Shown piece after piece: positions 44,631-54,745 of a stretch of 64,000 nucleotides of DNA. The stretch covers positions 10,487,301-10,551,300 of the forward strand of contig OZ023180.1 of assembly GCA_963995505.1 (NCBI GenBank), written 5' to 3'. The position numbers and the translations under genes were made by a program. The first letter of the stretch is position 1, and each line of letters opens with the position of its first letter. The stretch is from Hypericum androsaemum (taxonomy: Eukaryota; Streptophyta; Magnoliopsida; Malpighiales; Hypericaceae). Under the pieces are notes generated by a model. The model was not told where the DNA came from. It was given only the letters and a program-made list of their open reading frames with translations, and searched no databases.

Positions 44631-45240
44631 CTAAAAAATAAGAGGAGATAAAGGCTCGGTCAATATGTTAGCTGCTTGATGAATCCCATCCATATAAATG
44701 ATCTTCATCAATCCGGATTGCACTTTCTCTCTAATCAAATGGCAATCCAATGTTATGTGCTTGGTTCTCTCGTAAAAGACCAGATTTTTCGTCATATGAA
44801 TCGCTGACTGATTATCACAATATAGAGAAACTAGTTCCTTCACGAGTTACTCCCAAATCACTCAACTGATAATCCAGCCATTGAACCTCACGCCCAGTGG
44901 AAGCCAAAGCACGATATTCAGCCTCAAATGCTGATATCAAAGTGTTTGAACATCCTCCCCAATCTGCGTCATAGTAACCTTTAATCTTCAAATCCATGTC
45001 TGCTGAGATAAATAACCTAAGGCTTGGTTGCCTCTCTAAATACATTAATAACTCTATGAACAGTTTTCATATGAATCACATTCGACTCAAATAAGAACTG
45101 GCTTGATTGGAGTGTCGCGTAATAGATATTCATTCTTGTATTTGTTAAATAAATCAGTTTTCCAATCACTCTAATGTACCAGGTTAAATTCTCCAGTATT
45201 GAACTCAAAGGGAAAATTTATATATTTTTTCTAGCATAAT
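44631..45240 (-). pseudogene. copia-4 RT end and RNase H fragment
   Basis: The minus strand reads SAFEAEYRALASTGREVQWL (the RNase H EAEYxA block) and SLYCDNQSAIHMTKNLVFYE (the CDNQSA block), then GIHQAANILTEPLS. It is preceded by an RT end (YIRVIGKLIYLTNTRMNIYY). Frames shift between pieces and the YVDD region is missing. Confidence 0.85.
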
Positions 45241-45449
45241 GACAACTAGGACAAGGGGGTAGTGGTTTGTCTATGACATCAGAACATAGTTATTTGAAAA
45301 TCAAAAATTTAGAATAAGGAAGATGCCTCAAACGACAAAGCCACAAATGAAAATCATGATGGATGTATGGAGAATCTGTGACTAACATAGGATAGGATGA
45401 GGCAGGTGTTTGTAGTGGATAAGTGAGATTCATGTAGTAAAGTCCAATG

Positions 45450-45834
45450 TGTTGAGTGTGGCGAGCAAGTGGGAGTTGGCGATCGCCAACTTACTTGCGA
45501 TCGCAAGTCAGCTGTTACAGAAAGTGGAAAATTCGGGCAACTAGCGATCGCTAGTTAACTAGCGATCGCTAGTCCTCAGCGGCAGATTTTTCCTGTTTTG
45601 ATTCGACTCTTGTTTCGGACTCCTAATTTGACCTAGATAGATTTCTTGTACACCAAGGGTTCGTCTATTATATAAGGACGTGTTACCCTATGGTTAGATA
45701 TAGCTTTGTGACTCGGATCCATCAATAAAAGTTCTCCTTTCTCACCGTGGATGTAGGCATTAGGCCGAACCACGTAATTCTCTTGTTCCGTGTTCTTTGT
45801 GCGATCTTGTTCTCTAGTTGCTGAATTCTTAACA
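45450..45834 (+). repeat. copia-3 5' LTR with four GCGATCGC palindromes
   Basis: The U3 part holds palindromes at 45475-45490, 45493-45508, 45540-45555 and 45558-45573, all centred on GCGATCGC. A TATATAAGGA sequence near 45670 is the likely TATA box. The 3' LTR repeats all of this. Confidence 0.95.
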
Positions 45835-45861
45835 ATTGGTATCAAGAGCTTAGGTTGGAGG

Positions 45862-47556
45862 ATGACGGACGGCGCGAAGTTTGCTCTTGTGAAATTCGAT
45901 GGTTCTTCGAATTTTGGGTTATGGCAAAGGCGTGTCAAGGATCTCCTCGTGCAACAAGGGATGGTCATCGCGCTCTCGGAGAAGAAGCCCGAGAAGATGG
46001 AGGAGCAAGAGTGGAAGGAGATGGGGGCCAAGGCGGTGGCGACAATTCGCTTGTGCTTGGCGGATGATGTGATGTATCACGTCATGGATGAGGAGTCACC
46101 GGCTGAGGTATGGAAGAAATTGGAGGCAAGGTATATGTCTAAGTCTTTGTCGAACAAGCTTTATCTTAAGCAAAGATTGTACGGGCTCAAGATGAATGAG
46201 GGCTCGGATTTGAGCCAACACATTAATGGTTTCAGTCAACTTGTGAGTGACTTGAGAAAGGTTGATGTGAAGTTCGAGGAAGAAGACAAGGCATTGTTGC
46301 TGCTGAATTCTTTACCTGGCTCCTACGAAAATTTGGTTACAACTCTGACTTGGGGAAAGGAGTCCCTGGTGTTGGAAGATATCACAAGTGCTCTGCTAGG
46401 GTTTTATCAAAGAAGAAAAAATGGCGATGAACAAGCGGAAGGGCTGGTTGTGAGGGGTAGCCATGGTAATCATAGTGGAGCAAAAGACGGGAAGGGATCC
46501 AAGTCGTGGTCAAGGAGGTTCAAGGGAAATTGCTTCGAGTGCGGAGAAAAAGGGCACATGAAGAAGGATTGTCCAAGAAGAACTCGGGATCGCGAGGAAA
46601 AAGGATCAGGTTCCGTGAATGTGGCCTCACATTCGGACGGGTCAGATGGTGATCTTCTTTCTGTTTTGTCAAGTCCAAAGCATTCTGTTTCCTGGATTTT
46701 GGATAGCGCTTGCTCTTTCCACATGACGCCCAAGAGAGGGTGGTTCGACACCTACAAGTTCGTTGATTCAGGTATGGTGACTATGGGTGATGGTTCTACT
46801 TGTAGAATTGCTGGCATAGGTGATATCCGAATTAAGATGTGGGATGGTGTTGAGAGAAAATTGTGTGGGGTTAGGCATGTTCCAAAGTTGGAGAGGAATT
46901 TGATCTCGTTAGGAGCCTTGGATTATAGTGGGTGCAACTATAATGTTGTAGGCGGGCTAATGGAGGTGGAGAAGGATGCTGTGGTGGTGATGAAGGGTGA
47001 AAGGAATGCTAGAAACACCTACATGTTAGTGGGGAACACGGTTATAGGTGGAGTCACCTCGTTGGGTTCTGATAGAGGGGAGAAAAGCTCTTGTGTGATG
47101 GAGCAAAAGCTTGACATGAATGGTTTGAGTAGAGTTGAGATTCGCAAAGACAAAGTTAGCAAGTTCCCGCTATGGTTGTCTAAAAGGACGTGCACGTCAA
47201 AGGTGTTGGGTAGGTTTTGCATGGGGAATGCGAAGCCGTTTGTAGCACCACGGGCGAATCAGGTATCTCACTCAAGGTCGAACGGTGGAGTTCGTGGCAT
47301 GTCGAGGGTTCTACTTGGTAGAACAAAAGGTTGCCCTTTGTATGCTATGGCACGTAGCATTGGTTTGAGGCAAGAAGGTCCAGCGAAAAAGCAGTTCGAG
47401 GTTGCGGAGTATGGGATTGACCGGAAAATAGAGAGCGCATCTATTGGTCATAAGTTTGCTTCAGCAGGTGGACTTGCTAGTTGGGGTTCGATGGAGATTG
47501 GAGGAAAGACGCCAAGCAAGCTCGGAAGCTCGAGCTTGGGGGCTAGCTCCAAGTGA
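45862..47556 (+). CDS. Gag-protease polyprotein with a pol-derived tail (copia-3)
   Basis: The 564-residue frame is complete from ATG 45862 to TGA 47554-47556. Gag spans about residues 1-240 (FDGSSNFGLWQRRVKDLL, then LYGLKMNEGSDLSQHINGF), with a CCHC knuckle at about residue 230 (CFECGEKGHMKKDC). The retroviral-type protease follows at about 285 (WILDSACSFHMT), with Ser instead of the usual Thr-Gly in the DSG/DTG site (DSA). Residues about 385-564 replace the integrase: a stretch with VLGRFCMGNAKP and MSRVLLGRTKGCPLYAMA that looks like a shuffled remnant of the RT/RNase H border (compare FGMxNAKPV and MSRVPYASAVGxLMYAM). The related minus-strand frame at 49857-50357 shares this tail. The start at 45862 fits the usual copia Gag opening (MTDGAKF). 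Confidence 0.88.
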   Translation: MTDGAKFALVKFDGSSNFGLWQRRVKDLLVQQGMVIALSEKKPEKMEEQEWKEMGAKAVATIRLCLADDVMYHVMDEESPAEVWKKLEARYMSKSLSNKLYLKQRLYGLKMNEGSDLSQHINGFSQLVSDLRKVDVKFEEEDKALLLLNSLPGSYENLVTTLTWGKESLVLEDITSALLGFYQRRKNGDEQAEGLVVRGSHGNHSGAKDGKGSKSWSRRFKGNCFECGEKGHMKKDCPRRTRDREEKGSGSVNVASHSDGSDGDLLSVLSSPKHSVSWILDSACSFHMTPKRGWFDTYKFVDSGMVTMGDGSTCRIAGIGDIRIKMWDGVERKLCGVRHVPKLERNLISLGALDYSGCNYNVVGGLMEVEKDAVVVMKGERNARNTYMLVGNTVIGGVTSLGSDRGEKSSCVMEQKLDMNGLSRVEIRKDKVSKFPLWLSKRTCTSKVLGRFCMGNAKPFVAPRANQVSHSRSNGGVRGMSRVLLGRTKGCPLYAMARSIGLRQEGPAKKQFEVAEYGIDRKIESASIGHKFASAGGLASWGSMEIGGKTPSKLGSSSLGASSK

Positions 47557-47759
47557 TTGAACGAAAAAGGTGGTGAGAAAGTTGAGATGGTCTTATTGGT
47601 GGTGGTTATCTATGGTGCAAGGTGGAGCAGGTAGAGTCGGTCGGTAATGCAAGATCTCATAGTTCTTCATGGGGCGGTATCTCATCAAGGTGGAGTTTGT
47701 TGAAGTTCGGGTGGAGCGTCATGGTTCTTCACGGGATGACTTCTCGCCAAGGTGGAGAT

Positions 47760-48144
47760 TGTTGAGTGTGGCGAGCAAGTGGGAGTTGGCGATCGCCAAC
47801 TTACTTGCGATCGCAAGTCAGCTGTTACAGAAAGTGGAAAATTCGGGCAACTAGCGATCGCTAGTTAACTAGCGATCGCTAGTCCTCAGCGGCAGATTTT
47901 TCCTGTTTTGATTCGACTCTTGTTTCGGACTCCTAATTTGACCTAGATAGATTTCTTGTACACCAAGGGTTCGTCTATTATATAAGGACGTGTTACCCTA
48001 TGGTTAGATATAGCTTTGTGACTCGGATCCATCAATAAAAGTTCTCCTTTCTCACCGTGGACGTAGGCATTAGGCCGAACCACGTAATTCTCTTGTTCCG
48101 TGTTCTTTGTGCGATCTTGTTCTCTAGTTGCTGAATTCTTAACA
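47760..48144 (+). repeat. copia-3 3' LTR
   Basis: Nearly identical to 45450-45834. It includes the four palindromes at about 47785-47883 and is followed by the target copy CAATG. Confidence 0.95.
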
Positions 48145-48149
48145 CAATG

Positions 48150-48986
48150 CATTTCTCAGCAGAAGCAGTAGTCCTCCGCTTGGCAAGATGTTGAATAGCA
48201 CAAGAAGATGCACGAAACAACAGCAAACAAGGATCATCATCTGTCAATCTGGTAATTAACAACAAACTGAAAGTAAAGCCTGGCACAAATATAATATTGT
48301 ACAAAGTAAGATCATATGTCAAAGAAATTGTCCACAAAAGTAGGAGGAATATGTTTATAAAGCACGAAAGAAGAAAGACTGCAAGCCACATGTGTGGATG
48401 CCCCTGAGTTGAGAATCAATGAATCAAGCCACAAATCCTTGTACTTAGTGTAGTAATCCGCGACAGAGAGAATACCTTGGTACAGAGAGTGAATAACACT
48501 TTAACTATATAATACGCACTAGATTGCTTCCACTAAATATGTTCTACAGGTCATCCCAGATGTCTGCAGCGAGCTCACACCATTGCAAGTTGTCAACAAG
48601 ATCTGCCTTGATTGAGTTTATTATCCATCTTATAATCATGGTATTATAGTGTCTCTAATAAGCATACAACAAATCTCCAACCTGAGGCACCTCCAAAGTA
48701 CGATCCACAAAACAGAGTTTGTTCTTAGTTTCCAAAAGTCATCTTCATGGACCTATACCAACAATGGTAGTTATCACCATTCAAAAAAGGGGTTACTAAG
48801 GCAATATTTGGATTTTCTCCAAGATGTAGGTAATAGGGTTTGGCATTATGATCGGCAGGAGCTTGAGCCATAGCAAGATAGGCCATGGTCATAAACATAA
48901 CAAGGGATGAAGATTCGTCAAGGAAGAACAGGATATCTCATGAAGAAGATGATGTATGGAAGCTTAGATTTTGAGCTCTAATACCA
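48150..48986 (-). pseudogene. copia-4 gag and protease remnant
   Basis: In minus sense, after the primer site, there is a Gag start with an LGENPNIALVTPFLNGDNYHCW-like block (the copia Gag 'NPG...LxGxNYxxW' opening), then a broken stretch, then a protease-like piece reading LILNSGASTHVACSLSSF. Many stops are present. Confidence 0.75.
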
Positions 48987-49314
48987 TAAAAGAGAAATGC
49001 AAAAAAGGAAAATATTTGGAAATTGAGAGAATCATTCTCATTATCCAATAGTGTGTTGTACATATGTCTATATTGCCTAACTAACTTTCTACAACTAACT
49101 TAAAGACAAAAAGGAAAAGAATGAAATCTGTACAGTAAAAAATAATGATGGCATCCTCATCCTTTCTTTTTCCTCGTTAGACTTTTTTCTTTTTCACCTT
49201 GGGCCGCGTGTTCCTTCTATTTTGGCCAATTATGCTCTTCTCTTCCTCTCAGACCTTATTCCTTACAAAGAACAATAGAGGACATTTCTTTTCTAACCAA
49301 ATTGAGCTTTAACA
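48987..49314 (-). repeat. copia-4 5' LTR
   Basis: Partner of 44271-44603. In minus sense it starts TGTTAAAGCTC and ends just before TGGTATTAGAGC at about 48986-48975. Confidence 0.88.
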
Positions 49315-49321
49315 AAATTTT

Positions 49322-50390
49322 CAAATAAACCTGCTCTAGTATAGATGCGCAGCAGAATTACATATGTTTCAACGCAAGAAAACAAGAACGTGAAATACAT
49401 ACAAGAAAATTACGTGGTTCAGCAAATTGCTAACGTTCACGTGAGAGAAGGAGAAATATTATTGATGAGTTTTCCTTTTGACCAAGCTTTCCCTAATTTC
49501 TAGCTCAGCTCAACTCAATTATATTAGAGTTACTCTATTATAGGCTAATTCTAATACGAGTATATCTAAGTCATCTAGGAGTCTAACATAGAATCTAAAT
49601 AGAATACAAATTCCTTGATTTTGAGCCATTCTCCAACAATCTCCACCTTGGCGAGAAATCACCTAGTAGAAAAACTATGAAACTCCACCCAAACTTCAAC
49701 GATCTCTACTTTAACGAGAAATTATCCCTTATAAGAACCATTAAGTTTCACCTGAAATCAAACCGACTCCACCTTAAATCTTAGATACTCCATCATCAAC
49801 AAGAACCACCCTCATTTCTCTGTCTTGTCCAAATAACTTGGAGACATCTCTCAAAATCAAGCATCCTTGAGCTTTCCTTGCGTATCACCTACAGTCTCCA
49901 CGAACCCCCAACACATGAGTTCTCCTATAAAAGTAAACACATGACAAATATATGCCTCTCTATTTTCTTGGTCATCCTTATACTTTGTAATCTCAGACCG
50001 CTTCCTTGTGGAACGTTGTTTTTGTTGTCCCAAACCAATGCTATAAGCCATAGCATACATTGGACATCCTTTTGTCCTACTTAGTAGAATCCTTGACATA
50101 TTGTGAACTTCACTTCTCGCCCTTTGAGTGAGATAAAACTGATTCGGACTTGGTTTCGCATTCCCAATGCCAAACCTACCGAATACATTTTCTTTGCACA
50201 TGCCTTTAGACAACCATAGCTTCTCGCTAACCATGCCTCTACAAGTTGACCATAGCTTCTTACTAACTATGCATCTACTAAATAACCAAAACTTTTTACT
50301 AACCATGCTTCTGCAAAATAACCATGGCTTCTTGCTAACCATGCCGCTGCTAAACAACCATAGTCATACATGACAAGGTCCAAAATGAAG
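49322..50390 (-). mobile_element. truncated relative of copia-3, minus strand
   Basis: In minus sense a 3' LTR (about 49638-49322) starts TGTTGGAGAATGGCTC and is preceded by the purine tract CCAAGGTGGAGAT, the same tract as in copia-3. Its U5-like part shares GAACCACGTAATT with the copia-3 LTR. Upstream in the element (49857-50357) is a frame of about 166 codons whose tail, FGRFGIGNAKP followed by MSRILLSRTKGCPMYAMA, is clearly related to the copia-3 tail. The 5' part of the element is missing. Confidence 0.7.
50195..50360 (-). repeat. tandem repeat, unit about 45-48 bp, in the copia-3 relative
   Basis: Four to five imperfect units code in minus sense for MVSKKPWLFCR-like peptides (SMVSKKFWLFSR, CIVSKKLWSTCR, GMVSEKLWLSKG). 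Copia-3 has a single matching unit (KVSKFPLWLSKR), so the unit was amplified in this copy only. Confidence 0.8.
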
Positions 50391-50399
50391 AAGTTGATG

Positions 50400-50698
50400 T
50401 TTTCAGTGGGAAAGCATTAGCTACCCAGTTTAGCGGTATCTACTCTTGACTACCCAGTTTGTGGGTTAGCTCGAGTAGAGTTATTATTTATGGCAGTGGA
50501 TTAGCTAGTGTTTAGTTACCCATTTATTTCTTAGGGTATGTATGGAGCAAGTTAAGTTGATTACAATTTCGATGTTATTTTCAAATTATGAAACTTTTAA
50601 AATGTGTGTAGTTACTCATTAATTGATCATCCAATTTAGATAAAAGATAATCAAATTAATTACTTCTACCAAAAAAGTCGAGAAAAATCTTATTATGT
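50400..50698. other. short spacer, no gene seen
   Basis: AT-rich, with a repeated word 'ctacccagttt' near 50420 and 50450. Nothing else is recognised. Confidence 0.4.
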
Positions 50699-51021
50699 GA
50701 TAGAACTGGGGACGCGATTTGGTCCTGGGCCCATTATCCATAACCGGCCTGGACATTTATAAGGCCCGGACGCACGCGGGAGCAGGCGAGGGTATTATGG
50801 TCAAAATATCCACACCATTTGCGACTCGCGTGGCTATTCAAAATGGAAACCCCCCGCTTAAAAAATGGACAAACGGTTGACAAGCAGATTTTGCGGGATC
50901 CAATTCCTCCTTCCTCATCGGGATCAAAACAAAAAAGGATAAACACCCATTTTCTCGCCAGCTGCAGATTAGAAACCCTAGATCACACCAAAAGGCGGGG
51001 CGATTGGAACTGCAACCATCC

Positions 51022-53778
51022 ATGGATCTTCAAATTACAGAGCAACAAACTACTGCAACAATCCTAGAAGAAACACAAAAGAAGGTAATGGATCTTCCAA
51101 TTATAGAGCAAGAAACTTCGACCATTGAAGGTTAGTCGATCTCCTCCATCCCTCTCCCCTACATCGAACTACACCCATCCATTTTGAAAATCAACATCGA
51201 AATATAAAACTCTTGCAGATCCAGAGCAACAAACGGGCGAGATAGCATGTTCAAATCAACACGGTTCAGAAACTTTATCTATCAAATCCCAAAGAGGTGA
51301 CTATTAGCCTGTAGTTCGTAGCTCGTCTTCGTACTAAAGATGTAGTTATTATTTAATGGTTTGTCATGATATGATCTAATGGTTCATTTTATATGATTGA
51401 ATGGTTCTTCATGATATGATTTAATGGTTTGTTATGTTACGATTGATATGTTACGATTGAATGATTCGTCCTAATATGATTTAATGGTTGGTTCAGTTAC
51501 GATTGAATGGTTCATCATGATATGATTTAATGGTTTGTTCAGTTATAATTAAGTTGTTTATTCAGTTTTTCTTTTATGTAGACTCAAAATTGGAACAACT
51601 GAAAAAAGAAGAATTCTGGAAAGAAAAACAGTTTGCCACCCCTGAAGATCTGCGAGAATTTTACTACTCTTACGCCTACCAAAAAGGATTTGGTGTGCGT
51701 ACTCAGTATAGGAGAGGACGGATTATCAATGGTCTGAATACCATATATTATGTCAAATACGTCTGCAACAAAGAGGATTTCTGTCGGCCATCTAAGAATT
51801 TAAAAGAGAAAGATGCTCGGCCTTATGATCAAAGAGAGGAAAGAGTTGGGTGCCGTGCAATGATTTATTTCCATTATTCGATAGAGACAGCAGCTTATTA
51901 TATAAAGGAATGGGTTGTTGAACATAATGATCACGAGCTACACTCTGAGGCGTATTCCCATATGCACAGATCAGCCAGAGCTTTCAATCCTATTCAGCAA
52001 CACATAGCTAACCTAAATAATCAAATAGGTATCCTACTAAGATCATCTTATGAGCTGATGGCAGAAGCTGGTGGAGGTAAGCAACATCTTGGCTTCCTTC
52101 ACGTGGATCTAAAAAATTATCTGGGCAGTCGAAGACAAAAGGCAATGAAAGGAGGTAAAGCTACTGCCCTGCTTGAGTATTTCAGAACAGAAGCATACCA
52201 AAATCCATCTTTTTATTATGATATAGAAGTGGACTGTGAAGAAAGGATTGCAAATATTTTTTGGGCTGACAGAAGGATGAGGATGGACTATAAATGTTTT
52301 GGTGACGCAATCTGTTTCGACACAACATACCGAACAAACAAAAATTATCGGCCATTAGGTATGTTGAATGGTTGGTCAACTCTGATTGAACGGTTTTTTC
52401 AGTTGCGATTGAATGGTTCGTTCTTTTCGATTGAATGGTTTGTTCAGTCTGAATGAATGGTTTGTTCAGTTTTGATTGAATGGTTTGTTCACCTCATGCA
52501 GCACTATTCGTTGGATATGACAACCATCGCAAGGGCCGCATTTTCAGTGCAGCTCTTCTGTTTGACGAGACAACAAATTCATTTCGATAGTTGTTCAAAA
52601 CTTTCTTAAGGTGCATGAATGACAAAGCACCAGAAACGGTCTTCACTGACCAGGATGCAGCAATATCTAATGCCATCGGGTTTGAGCTGCCAAATACGTA
52701 CCATGTACTGGCATATACTAGAGAACGCGAAGAAATATCTTAGCCGTCTATACACATCTAAGGTAGCAAATTCGTTCCTTTATATGATAAATAAGGTAGA
52801 CGATGAGAAAGAGTTTAATTATGAATGGAATCTGATGATACAAGAGTGTTTCAACTCTGTTGGACACAAATGGCTGAATACAATACACAAATCAAGAAGA
52901 AAATGGTCATCTACATGGGTTAAGCAACACTTCACCGCTGGGATGGTCACAACACAAGTCGTTGAATCCTTCAACAGCATTATAAGGCGGTATCTCCAAC
53001 CCGAATATAACCTCCTACAGTTCTTCACACATTTTAACCATCTTTTGGATGGCAGAAGGCATGAAGTAGCTAAGGCCGACTATGACTCCAAGGATAAGAG
53101 GCGCAACAACAAAAATAGGTGCAACCAATTACTAAATTCAGTAGAAGTCTATACACATTGCATGTATGAAAAGTTTCAGGAACAATACGATCAATCCGCT
53201 GCCTACATGATAGAGCTACAATGGGACAACCAACATCTCACGGGTATGCTCTATCACTGCCCCTGATTGTTGTGTTATGATTTAATGGTTTGTTCTGACC
53301 TACTTAAATGATTTGTTGTTCGATGATTAGATGGTCTTTGTTAATACCATCTGCAGATCACATTAGACACTACAATGTCTACACACTTTCGAAGGAAGAC
53401 CCTTTAGTTAAGCTAGATGAGAGAATGGTGCAGGTTCACAAGTCACAAATGATACTCACATGCACATGCCGTTTGTATGAAACAGTTAGACTATTTTGCA
53501 GACACATATTAATAGTCATGGGGGCTTTGAGATCCTTAGGAGAAGAAGAATTCAGAGAGCTGCCTAACCATTATGTTATGAAAAGGTGGACAGTAAAAGC
53601 AAAGGATGGACTGGAGGAATTCGAGCTCCCTTTAAGAAGTAGTCAAAAAAGTAACAACAACGAAAGCTTCAATAAAGTAAAATGTAAGCTACTGGAGCTG
53701 GCAGATGAAGCCTTGTTGGATGCCCAGAATATCAATATTCTGGAAGAAATAATTGTTACTGCGAGACATCAAATCTGA
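51022..53778 (+). pseudogene. FAR1-related MULE transposase, five exons, two lesions
   Basis: Exons 51022-51130, 51219-51296, 51582-52358, 52502-53242 and 53357-53778 are joined by GT-AG introns in consistent phase. The domains, in order, are a FAR1-type DNA-binding domain (EFYYSYAYQKGFGVRTQYR, then GCRAM and EHNDHEL, the C2H2-like WRKY-GCM1 fold), the MULE DDE core (GDAICFDTTYRTNKNY, then VFTDQDAAISNAI), and a SWIM zinc finger near the end (CTCRLYETVRLFCRHIL). Lesions are a TAG at 52588-52590 where FAR1 proteins have Trp, and a frameshift near 52690-52705 just before WHILENAKKYL. The rest of the frame is well kept. It would act in the nucleus, binding the element ends and cutting DNA. Confidence 0.88.
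51297..51581 (+). repeat. minisatellite in transposase intron 2
   Basis: About nine copies of a 20-25-bp unit such as 'atgatttaatggtttgttcagtta' or 'acgattgaatggttc' fill the intron. The same unit on the same strand recurs in 52365-52490, 53270-53335, 54085-54290, 54405-54540, 54650-54745 and 57170-57345. Confidence 0.9.
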
Positions 53779-54079
53779 CACCGTAGAGAAGCTCAAACAC
53801 AATCAGCGCAACCAGATGATTTTCAGACATCAACATCAACATCTCAACAACTTGGCAAAACTTTAAAGATGAGAGAGAATCCAAGGAAGTCAAAGAATAA
53901 AATAAAGAGTAAAACTGAGATTGGACGGATGAACAAAAAGGCAAAGTACAAATATTTGGCGATAGACTTGAACAATCCTGCCCAATAACAAGATTTATTA
54001 TATGTTTATGTTCATTCCCATGCATTCTGATACTGTGGATACATTGATTGATGACATTAGTGCTCTTTTAATACAGTGG

Positions 54080-54745
54080 GCTGTGCTTTAATAATCAAAT
54101 AGTTTGCTATGTTACGATTCAATGGTTTGCTATGTTACGATTCAATGGTTTGCTATGTTATGATTCAATTGTTTGCTATTTTACGATTCAATTGTTTGTT
54201 ATTTTACGATTCAATGGTTTACTAGGTTACGATTTAATGGTTTGGAATGTTACGATTCAATAGTTTTCTATACGGTGATATAATGGTTGGCTTTTTTATA
54301 ATACAATGATAAGGAGTTTATGGATAGAATGAATAAACATTTAGCGATAGACTTGAACATTCCTGCCCAATAACAAACATAACAAAGATATTTAATTATC
54401 TTCTCTCAAGGTTCAATAGTTTGGTATGTTACGATTCAATAGTTTGCTATGTTACGATTTAATGTTTTATGATTCAATAGTTTACTAGGTTACGATTTAA
54501 TGGTTTGCTATGATTTGATATAATGGTTGGCTTTTTTACAATACAATGATGAGGGGGTTGGGGGTAGAATTGAACACACACTTAGCGATAAGCTTGAACA
54601 TTCCTGCCCAATAATAAACATAACAAAGATATTTAATATTTCTTCTCTCAAGGTTCAATAGTTTGCTATGTTACGATTCAATAGTTTGCTATGCTACGAT
54701 TCAATAGTTTGCTATGTTACGATTAGACACCATGCAATGGTTTGC
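54080..54745 (+). repeat. minisatellite between the two MULE genes
   Basis: Three blocks of the unit 'tatgttacgattcaatggtttgc'. Between them a longer segment is duplicated: 'aacatttagcgatagacttgaacattcctgcccaataa' near 54340 recurs as 'acacacttagcgataagcttgaacattcctgcccaataa' near 54580, and a related piece is the end of the transposase region near 53960-53990. The spacer therefore grew by segmental as well as unit duplication. Confidence 0.85.

Larger units (their letters stand above)
45450..48144 (+). mobile_element. young gag-protease copia derivative (copia-3)
   Basis: The LTRs 45450-45834 and 47760-48144 are both 385 bp and differ, as far as I can see, at one base (GTGGATGTAGG against GTGGACGTAGG). 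The target duplication CAATG is at 45445-45449 and 48145-48149. The primer site TTGGTATCAAGAGC follows the left LTR, and the purine tract AAGGTGGAGAT precedes the right one. The interior codes for one long intact frame with Gag and protease only; integrase, reverse transcriptase and RNase H are absent. It must have moved with a polymerase supplied by another copy. It lies in the opposite orientation inside copia-4. Confidence 0.96.
44271..49314 (-). mobile_element. Ty1-copia retrotransposon (copia-4), minus strand, with a nested element
   Basis: LTRs at 44271-44603 and 48987-49314 (about 330 bp) are alike at about 85 percent by eye. In element sense the LTR starts TGTTAAAGCTCAATTTGG, and the primer site TGGTATTAGAGC follows the right (5') LTR directly. 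Possible target copies are AAACT (44266-44270) and AAATT (49315-49319). The interior keeps a gag start (about 48900-48600), a protease-like piece, a GAG-pre-integrase piece (45450-45240) and a 3' RT/RNase H piece. Integrase and most of the reverse transcriptase are deleted. The younger gag-protease element 45450-48144 split it. Confidence 0.88.
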
